From: Prasinococcaceae sp. CCMP 1430
Taxonomy: Eukaryota; Prasinodermophyta; Palmophyllophyceae; Prasinococcales; Prasinococcaceae
Length of the DNA stretch: 15,263 bases
Assembly (NCBI GenBank): GCA_013416795.1
Contig: RQSC01000523.1
Span: 325,114-340,376, forward strand
Direction: 5' to 3'
The position numbers were made by a program, and so were the translations under genes. Below the pieces are notes generated by a model. The model was not told the DNA's origin and ran no database searches. It saw nothing but the letters and a program-made list of their open reading frames with translations. Shown in pieces: positions 9,273 through 15,263 of this stretch; position 1 is the stretch's first letter, and every line of letters starts with the position of its first letter.

Positions 9273-10181
9273 GACCTCGCGTCGGCACCGGCCTTCCTGG
9301 AGCGCGTGCACGCGCGCCTGGTCGCGCTGGGCCTCGACGCGGAGCTCGCCGCGCCCGCAGCGCGCGTCGACCACGTGTGCTGGCGCGTGCCGACGCGCGC
9401 GGCGTACGCGCGCGCTGTGTCGGCCGCGCTCGCCGAGGGGCACGAGCTCGCCGTCGAGAGCGAGATCGGCGGCAGGCCCATCGCGGTGCTCAAGCTCAGG
9501 GATCCCATCGTTTGGGGCGGACTGAGCGTGCCCGCGCTGGAGCTCCCCGCTCCCAAGCCCGGCCGGCCCAAGCCCGAGGGGTGGGAGCACATCGAGGTGG
9601 CGCTCGGCGTCGGCGCGCTCAGCGGCGCCGCCGGCGTGCGCGCACTGGAGGAGATGGTGGCGCGCCACCCAGGCCTCGAGTGGGACACCAAGTCGCTGTC
9701 CAAAGCCATCAACCCGGAGGTGAGCGTGGCGCTGGGCAACGGCGCGTGCGTCAAGTTCCACTGCGTGCCTCTGCTAGAAGTGGCCGCGCATGAGCTCGCC
9801 GCGGGGCTGGTCGTGCCAGTGATGCCGCCGCCGGGCACGTACGCGCGCATAGTACGCATGCCCATGTTCAGGCATGAAGACGATGACGGGTGCAACTCGA
9901 CGGAGGCCTTCGAGGAGACCATCGCGCTGGCGCCGGGGGGGCTGGCGGTCCACTGCAGCCCCCCGCAGGGGAGCTGCCGTTTGGCGCCGACCGAGCTGCT
10001 CGTTGCGTGCGCGCGGCTCCCGGGCGGCGGGATGGAGCTCCAGTTCGAGCCGCTCGCGCCGCCGTCCGCCGCTTCAGCGCGCGGGGCGGGAGTATCCCTG
10101 CCGCCGACGCTGCGATGGGGAGGCGACGACAGCGCCACGCTCGAGAGCGCCGACGACGGCGCAGCCTTCGTGCGCAGGTGA
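9273..10181 (+). CDS. YecM-family (VOC superfamily) protein with long C-terminal extension
   Basis: Residues 1-173, counted from 9273, match the bacterial YecM family: FLERVHARLVALGLD, RVDHVCWRV, EIGGRPIAVLKLRDPI, PEGWEHIEVAL and VKFHCVPLLEV. The family has a vicinal-oxygen-chelate-like fold. Three histidines in equivalent positions (34, 106, 163) are possible metal ligands. Its biochemical role is not established as far as I know. Residues 174-302 continue in frame beyond the end of bacterial YecM, are GC3-rich and match nothing I recognise. The start is unresolved. CGCCGCAG just before 9273 is a phase-0 acceptor candidate, yet the frame also stays open upstream, with an ATG at 9060 and an Ala/Arg/Ser-rich transit-like stretch from about 9170. 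That upstream part is antisense to the channel. TGA is at 10179-10181. Confidence 0.82.
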   Translation, partial: DLASAPAFLERVHARLVALGLDAELAAPAARVDHVCWRVPTRAAYARAVSAALAEGHELAVESEIGGRPIAVLKLRDPIVWGGLSVPALELPAPKPGRPKPEGWEHIEVALGVGALSGAAGVRALEEMVARHPGLEWDTKSLSKAINPEVSVALGNGACVKFHCVPLLEVAAHELAAGLVVPVMPPPGTYARIVRMPMFRHEDDDGCNSTEAFEETIALAPGGLAVHCSPPQGSCRLAPTELLVACARLPGGGMELQFEPLAPPSAASARGAGVSLPPTLRWGGDDSATLESADDGAAFVRR

Positions 10182-10209
10182 CCGCAGGCCGAGTCGCGGC
10201 GCCTCGATT

Positions 10210-10215
10210 AATAAA
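10210..10215 (+). terminator. AATAAA polyadenylation signal candidate
   Basis: A canonical AATAAA hexamer 29 bases after the YecM-family stop codon, inside the 56-base gap before the carboxypeptidase stop on the other strand. Cleavage 10-30 bases downstream would put the poly(A) site close to or inside the neighbour's last exon, so the two 3' ends should overlap. Confidence 0.5.
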
Positions 10216-10237
10216 ACCGACCTTAATATCGCGCCAC

Positions 10238-11819
10238 TCACCGCAGGTCGTCCACGACGGCGTCGAGCGCATCGAGCGCGCTGGCGCCCAGTCTCATGGC
10301 GCGCGCTGGCGACCAGCCCACATCGCCGTCGGGTCGGTTCGCATTGTCCTTGAAGGGCATTTCGAGCGTCATCGCGGGCGCGTCGAACGCCTCGGTGATG
10401 GCGTTGCTGCACACGAGCATGTTTGCCTCCCCGGGGGCATCCACAGGGTAGCCCTGTGCGCCCGCGCGCGCGCGCGCGTGTGCATGTGGAGGAACGCGCG
10501 CGTGCGCAGGGCAGTCGGAGCGAGTGTGAGTGCTCTGGGCAAGGTTGGACAGTGGCATACGCACACGCGTGTGCTCTCGTATGCGCAAAGCGCCTGTGCA
10601 CTCGCAGCACATCAGGCACGCGCGCGCGCACGTACCTCCACCTGCTGGAAGTCGGGGTTGGCACGCTCGAACGCATCGCAAAAGGCCTTCTGCAGGCCAG
10701 CCAGGCGCGGTGTCCAGCCCGGGACGCCCTCCGACCCGGCGATGAAGTTGTACGGCAACGCCTCGTCGCCGTGCACATCAAGCAGCAAGTCCAAGCCCGC
10801 GGCGTGCATCTCGCGCAGCACATGGAAGACCTCTGGCGAGTAGTCCTCTGTGGGCGTCGCCCACTCGCGGTTGAGGTTGGCCCCCGCCGCGTTGGTGCGC
10901 AGGTGGCCGCGGCGCGAGCCGTCGGGGTTCATGTTGGGCACCACGTGGAAGGTCGCCTTGTCGAGCAGCCTCGCCGCGAGCGGGTCAGCGTCATCGAGCA
11001 GGCGCGCGAGGAAGCCCTCCATCCACCAGCTGGCCATCGACTCGCCCGGATGCTGACGCGCGATGAACCATACCAAGCGCTTCCCCGCATCGGCTTCGGG
11101 AGAGGCGCCCGCCGCGCGCACGGTGACAACCTCCATGTCGGCGCCGTCGAGTGTCGTGCCGACGCTGCGCACTCTCGCGCGCGCCGACGCGCCGGCGCGC
11201 GCGACGAGCGCCATGTTTTGCTCGTACGAGTGCGGCGCGAAGTACGCCAGCCACGCGGCATCGGCACCGCCGAGCTCATCGCGGTCGAGCGTCATTCGCA
11301 GCTCGCCGTCAGCGTACTCGGTGGCAGCAATGCGCGTCCACGACCTGCGGTCTGTGCTCACCGCGCAGCGGTAGTCTTCCCAGCCCTCGATGTACGAGCA
11401 CTCGCCCGCATTGGTGATCACCACGCGCAGCGGCGAAGCAGGCAGGTTGGACACTGCCGAGAGAGGTGCCCACACGCACAGGCGCGAACGGCAGAGACGA
11501 GGGCGTGGGGAGCGGCCGTGATGGACGGGTGCGCCGAGGGGTAGCGTCAGCGCGTGCGCACGCGTGCAAGCATGCGTGCAACGGTGCACTGCACCGCGGC
11601 AGCTCGGCGCCGTCGTTGTCGGCGGCAACCAAGCGCAGGCGGCTCCCGCAGCGCACCCTTGAAGTGGAACCACTGCATGTGCGCCCTGCCGTCTACCTCG
11701 GTGTATGGGTCCGGGCGGATCGATACACGCATCTCGTGCGCGGCGGCGTCGTACGCTTCGAGCACGCCATTGCCACTGTCGAAGCAGCTCGAGAGCCGCG
11801 GCGTCTGCCCGGCGGCCAT
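10238..11819 (-). CDS. M14-family cytosolic-type zinc carboxypeptidase, three exons
   Basis: Exon 1 is 11819-11657, exon 2 is 11453-10636 and exon 3 is 10453-10238 (TGA), giving 398 residues. Introns are 11656-11454 (GTGCGC...CGGCAG, phase 1) and 10635-10454 (GTACGT...CACAG, phase 0). Both joins restore conserved sequence: WFHFK-VSNLPASPL and NPDFQQVE-GYPVDAPG. The N-terminal beta domain (about 1-150) has SSCFDSGN, RPDPYTEVDGRAHMQWFHF, NAGECSY and YFAPHSYE. The peptidase domain has zinc ligands His189 and Glu192 (HPGES) and His282 (DVHGDE), the substrate region NPDGSRRGHLRTN...NLNREW with Arg240, and catalytic Glu358 (MTLEMPFKD), so it looks active. Eukaryotic relatives remove glutamates from tubulin and other proteins; the size and compactness here are closer to the short prokaryotic-style members. 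The substrate cannot be told from sequence. The start used has a strong GCCGCCATGG context. Confidence 0.92.
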
Positions 11820-13507
11820 GGCGGCGGCCGCGCGGCGCGCGGGCGACGGCAGCGGTGGGCGCGCTCGCCCGCGCACTGCGCGCTGCCGATGCGGGCGCTC
11901 CATGCCCGTTCACGGTTGACGCGCGGCGAGTCCGGCTGTCAGCGCTGCCGCCGCAAGGGGACGGCGAGGCCGCTGGGGCGGACGTGGGGCTCTACGCGCG
12001 CGCTCCTATTGACGAGGGCGACGTCCTGGTGCAGGTTCCATTCCGCCGAACGCTCGGCGAGCGCGCGCTCGCCGGCCGCGCGTGCGGGGCGGCTATCGCC
12101 GAGCTGCGCAGCGCTGCGGCGGTGGCCGCAGCCGAGAGCGCGTGGGTCTTCGTCCAGCCCGGCGAGGTGGCGACCGCTGCGGCGATTGCGCTCGTCGAGG
12201 CGCTGCCGGAAGAAACCGACTACGACGAGTGGCGGCCATACGTTGACGCGCTGCCGCCGCCGGCTGCGCGCGTGGCCATGCCGCTGTTGTGGGACGACGG
12301 CGCGCCGGAGCTCGGCGTGGCCGGCGCTGCCGATGGCACGCAGGTGGGCGCGGCCATTCGCAGGCTACGCCGGGAGGGCGACGCGGCCGCGGCGCTTGCA
12401 GCGCCGGTGCTACTGGAGTGCGCACCGCGAGCGTTCGGTGGGAACGGCGACAGCGGCGCTTGTAGCGACGGCGGAGCCGGCAGCGAAAGCGGCAACGACC
12501 GGGGCAGCGAGGGGAGCGGCGGTGGCGGTACCGGCGAAGGTGGTCGAGGAGGCAACGCCGCTGCCGCGGCGCTGCGAGCTGCGCGCCGCGCCTTCCTTGG
12601 GGCGCTCTCGATGGTGCAGTCGCGCAGCTTTGGTCTGGACGAGGAGGAGCTGGAGGAGTGCGACGAGGCCGAGCGCGCGCAGGTGAGCGCCGGCTCTAAC
12701 ATGGTGCCCTACATCGACATGTGCAATGGCGCGCTCGACGGCGACTCGAACGTCGAGTGCATCGTTGCGCCGATCGCGCCGCCCCCGGGCGTGCGCGCGC
12801 CGCCTACCATGTGCATGGTGCTGCGCGCGGAGAGGGGCATCGAGGCAGGGGAGGAGCTGCTACTCAGCTACGGCGAGACGTCGACGGCAGAGTTCGTCGC
12901 CAAGTACGGTTGCCCGCCGGCAGCACGTGGCGCCGGCGAGCCGCACGCTCTCGACTGCGCCGTGTTGTGGCCGCCCTCGGACGCGCTGCCGCCGGCCGAG
13001 AGCGACGCAAGCGCGGGTGCCGACACGTTCGCGCAGGCAGCGCTGCGTGCGGCGCTGCGCGAAGCCGTTGGGGCGTCGTGTGAGCAGCTCATGCGCCCTT
13101 TGGCAGCCGTGCACGGCGCGGCCGACGCGGCAGACGCCATGCTCGTATCACCGTTCACGCTCACGTGCGACGACCTCAACTGCGCACTCGCTGCCGCGGA
13201 AGCCGCGGACGACGAGGGGGGTATCGCCGGCGACGCGGCCGTCGAGGAGGTGCCTGCGCTCGGTATGCTACGCTGCGTTGCAGGTGTGCTCGCCGAGCAC
13301 CCGCTCGGAGGCTGCGGCAGCGGCGGCCGAGGTGGTGGTGCAACGGCTCGCGAGGTGATGCTCGCCTTCGTCGACGACGCACTGACGCGCTGCGTGCCGC
13401 CGCCGCCGGTGGGCGACGGCACGCCTTCGGCGGGCGAGGCCGGCGCGCGCTACGCACGAGCGGCTGAGCGCGCTCTGCTCGAGCGCTGGCGCGATGCACT
13501 CACGTAA
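11818..13507 (+). CDS. SET-domain protein (RLSMT/SETD-like), N-terminus uncertain
   Basis: Likely protein-lysine methyltransferase relative. The well-supported part runs from about 11942 to TAA at 13505-13507. Landmarks are the SET-I strand VGLYARAPIDEGDVLVQVP (from about 11984), EWRPYVDALPP, ALSMVQSRSFG, NMVPYIDMCNG (from 12698) and GEELLLSYGE (from about 12851), followed by a helical C-terminal region like the Rubisco-LSMT substrate-binding domain. A Gly/Ser/Asn/Asp-rich insertion (about 12437-12555) splits the SET region. The usual Asn-His pair reads Asn-Gly here, although the late Tyr is kept. The frame is open from ATG 11705, but that part is antisense to carboxypeptidase exon 1. A candidate first exon is 11818-11854, spliced (GTGGGC...TGTCAG, phase 1) to 11943. 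Reading unspliced from an unseen upstream exon is equally possible. Confidence 0.8.
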
Positions 13508-13675
13508 GAGAACAGCGCGCACCGCCCTGCGTCCGGCCCGTGTGACGCACTTGCTTGCATGTGTCCGAGCGCGTGACGACTGTGTGGATATCCGGCCTTG
13601 AGTGGGTGCGCGGGCGCCACAGAGCGCGCGGTGGGCGTCGCGGCGTTGCTGCCCGGGTCCGCGTGCAGGCGCGCG

Positions 13676-14659
13676 ATGGCACCCGTCATGACGCTGGAGC
13701 GTTTCAACGCGCTGCCTGCCGCGGAGGCGGCGGCGGCAATCAGGGAGTGCTGCGGGTGTGCGCGCTTCGCGGCGCGCGTGGCGGCCGCTGCGCGACCAGC
13801 GGCCAGCGTGCGCGCTCTGCAGGCGACCGCGCGGCGCGCGTGGTTCGCAGATGCGACCGCTGCCGAGTGGCTCGAGGCGCTCGCCTCGCACCCACGCATT
13901 GGCGGCGACCTTGCCGCGCTGCGCGCCAGGTTCGACGGCGGGTCGGCGCACGCACAGTGGGCGCAGGGCGAGCAGAGCGCGGCGATGGCGACGGCGGAGG
14001 AGGAGGTGCTCGCCGAGCTCAGCGAGTGGAACACGCTCTACGAGGAGCGCTTCGGGCACGTCTTCGTCATATGCGCGACGGGCGTGCCCGCCGATAGGGT
14101 GCTCTCCGAGCTGCGCCGCCGATACGCCGCCGCGCCGCACGCGGAGCTCGCCGTCGCCGCCGAGGAGCAGGCCAAGATAACCGCGCTGCGCATCGCCAAG
14201 CTGTTCGGCGCGGGCGCCGCGGCCGCGGGCGCGGCCGTCTCGGAGACCGCCGCGCGCCGCGTGGAGACTGTCGCTAAGCAGGTGGCGCCCGCGCCCTCGC
14301 GCTCCCCCATCACCACGCACGTACTCGACCAGGCGCGCGGCTGCCCGGCGCGCGGCGTCGCCATCTCGCTCGCGCTGCGCGGCGCCGACGGCGCGTACGC
14401 GCTGCTCGGCGAGGGCGTGACCAACGACGACGGCAGGCTGCCCACGCTGCTGCCGCCGGGCCACGCGCTCGCCGCGGGCATCTACAAGATCAGCTTCGAG
14501 TGTGGCGAGTACGAGATGCGCGCCTCGGGCGGCCAGGGCGCGGGCTTCTACCCAGAGGCGAGCATCGTCTTCGAGGTGCGCCCCGACCAGACCGGCCAGC
14601 ACTTCCACGTGCCGCTGCTGCTCTCGCCCTACGGGTACGCCACCTATCGCGGCTCGTAG
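13676..14659 (+). CDS. ALNS: allantoin synthase: fused OHCU decarboxylase and 5-hydroxyisourate hydrolase
   Basis: Intronless 327-residue protein, TAG at 14657-14659. Residues 5-177 are OHCU decarboxylase: TLERFNALP, the catalytic-His motif SHPRIGG (His72), WAQGEQ, EWNTLYEERFGHVFVICATG, and EEQAKITALRIAKLF closing the domain. Residues 211-327 are the transthyretin-like HIU hydrolase, with His215 (ITTHVLD), Arg254 (DDGR), His309/His311 (HFHVPLLLSP) and the diagnostic C-terminal YRGS. Together they convert 5-hydroxyisourate, the urate oxidase product, via OHCU to S-allantoin. Domain order equals that of the plant fusion protein. The linker (178-210) holds RVETVAKQV at 195-203, one residue from a PTS2 peroxisomal signal. 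The first ATG (13676) fits the domain start, though the frame is open about 26 codons upstream. No other purine-degradation gene is in the window. Confidence 0.94.
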   Translation: MAPVMTLERFNALPAAEAAAAIRECCGCARFAARVAAAARPAASVRALQATARRAWFADATAAEWLEALASHPRIGGDLAALRARFDGGSAHAQWAQGEQSAAMATAEEEVLAELSEWNTLYEERFGHVFVICATGVPADRVLSELRRRYAAAPHAELAVAAEEQAKITALRIAKLFGAGAAAAGAAVSETAARRVETVAKQVAPAPSRSPITTHVLDQARGCPARGVAISLALRGADGAYALLGEGVTNDDGRLPTLLPPGHALAAGIYKISFECGEYEMRASGGQGAGFYPEASIVFEVRPDQTGQHFHVPLLLSPYGYATYRGS

Positions 14660-14864
14660 AGCTCGGCGGCGGCGACGCGTGTAAGAGGCTTCGATAGGTG
14701 CATACACTACATACACTGTTGGTACTTACAGAGCAGCGCCCGTTGTGCACAGGCGCCTGCCGGCGCGCGGCCAGCCAGAGCGCGGGCAGCGTGACAGACG
14801 CCTGGAGGCGCGCCTCGCGCCTCAGCCGCTCGCGTGCGGGGGGGAAGGGCGCGGCGCGGCCGGC

Positions 14865-15251
14865 TCACGCTGAGGCCACCGCGCCCACGCGCTTCCCGCA
14901 TATCTTCGGGTACTCGGCGGGCTGGTGGGCGCAGCCCAGCGCCACCACGCAGTCGCAGTACATGGGCCACAGCAGCCACCACACTGTCGCGATGCCAAAG
15001 GCGACCGCGTCCCACTGCAATGCGAGGCACGCGTCGGTGGAGAGGTGGAACGCCTCGCAGGCCTCGAGCGCCGCGTCGTACACGCCGAAGTCGTAGATGA
15101 GCGGGCCGGCGACCGAGAGCGTGGCCAGGCACGCGGCGCACTCGAGCGCGGTCTTGTTGGGCACGGCTTCGAGGTGCGGGGTGGTGGTGTGCGCCACGGC
15201 GCGCGCGGCGCGTTCGGCGACGGGCCGAGCGGCGCCGAGCGCGGCCTCCAT
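14865..15251 (-). CDS. small cysteine-rich protein with saposin-B-like pattern
   Basis: ATG at 15251-15249, TGA ending at 14865, 128 residues. Cysteines are at 38, 41, 65, 75, 99, 101, 107 and 118. The spacing C38-x2-C41-x23-C65-x9-C75-x25-C101-x5-C107 closely follows saposin B domains, which have six cysteines forming three disulfides, and the intervals are hydrophobic and helical. The segment 82-98 (AVAFGIATVWWLLWPMY) is unusually aromatic and could instead be a membrane helix. No clear signal peptide precedes it; the N-terminus is Ala/Arg-rich and may be a continuation from an upstream exon beyond the window. A GTGAGC donor-like sequence spans the stop codon, so the protein may continue in another exon. 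The saposin call is pattern-based only. Confidence 0.5.
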   Translation of the reverse strand: MEAALGAARPVAERAARAVAHTTTPHLEAVPNKTALECAACLATLSVAGPLIYDFGVYDAALEACEAFHLSTDACLALQWDAVAFGIATVWWLLWPMYCDCVVALGCAHQPAEYPKICGKRVGAVASA

Positions 15252-15263
15252 CGCCTGGCGCGG

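Noticed and set aside
9300-10138. Long minus-strand open frame continuing upstream from the potassium channel (to 10138)
   Set aside because: It is antisense to the well-supported YecM-family gene and contains no membrane segment. It is open because of base composition, so I did not include it in the channel.
11705-11941. N-terminal part of the plus-strand SET frame from ATG 11705
   Set aside because: It is antisense to carboxypeptidase exon 1 and its translation is Arg/Ala-rich without a domain. Likely a shadow, at least up to 11817.
14722-14727. Perfect GTAAGT donor on the minus strand downstream of the saposin-like ORF
   Set aside because: No coding exon could be tied to it, and the next exon would have to lie antisense to allantoin synthase. 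Left as a coincidence.
1-15263. tRNA, rRNA, CRISPR or transposon features
   Set aside because: I found no tRNA-like T-loop with a matching acceptor stem, no regularly spaced repeats, and no transposase or terminal inverted repeats.

Overview
The window is nuclear DNA from a eukaryote. It is very GC-rich and gene-dense, with short spliceosomal introns (GT-AG), eukaryotic ribosomal proteins (eS24, eL8), a mitochondrial ATP synthase subunit (OSCP) and a plant-type fused allantoin synthase. I infer a compact-genome unicellular alga or other protist, for example a haptophyte, stramenopile or green picoalga. The sequence does not settle which. There is no plasmid, phage, CRISPR array, rRNA or tRNA gene that I can see.

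Layout, left to right. A possible minus-strand gene runs off the left edge (1-329), opposite a short plus-strand ORF with a weak GIY-YIG resemblance (402-728). Ribosomal protein eS24 is on the minus strand (1292-2156, two exons). A low-complexity intergenic region of about 1.6 kb with homopurine/homopyrimidine tracts separates it from eL8/RPL7A on the plus strand (from 3789). The mitochondrial OSCP subunit follows (5073-5836). Then come two minus-strand genes: an Arc1p/AIMP1-type tRNA-binding protein (6084-7712, three exons) and a tandem-pore potassium channel (8306-about 9258, first exon not found).

The right half is the more unusual part. A YecM-family protein, best known from bacteria, carries a C-terminal extension of about 130 residues (plus, 9273-10181). 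It is packed head-to-head against the channel and tail-to-tail against an M14 cytosolic-type carboxypeptidase (minus, 10238-11819, three exons). A SET-domain protein (plus, to 13507) has a candidate start codon overlapping that of the carboxypeptidase on the opposite strand. Next is a fused OHCU decarboxylase/HIU hydrolase (plus, 13676-14659). Last is a small protein with a saposin-B-like cysteine pattern (minus, 14865-15251).

The genes do not form a single pathway. Four (eS24, eL8, the tRNA-binding cofactor and OSCP) are translation or energy housekeeping. The others are a channel, a peptidase, a methyltransferase-like protein and a purine-catabolism enzyme. I find no convincing new multi-gene system. 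The observations most worth checking are the shared intron donor motif GTNCGT, the channel/YecM mutual antisense arrangement, the near-consensus PTS2 in the allantoin synthase linker, and the opposing overlapping start codons at 11817-11820.
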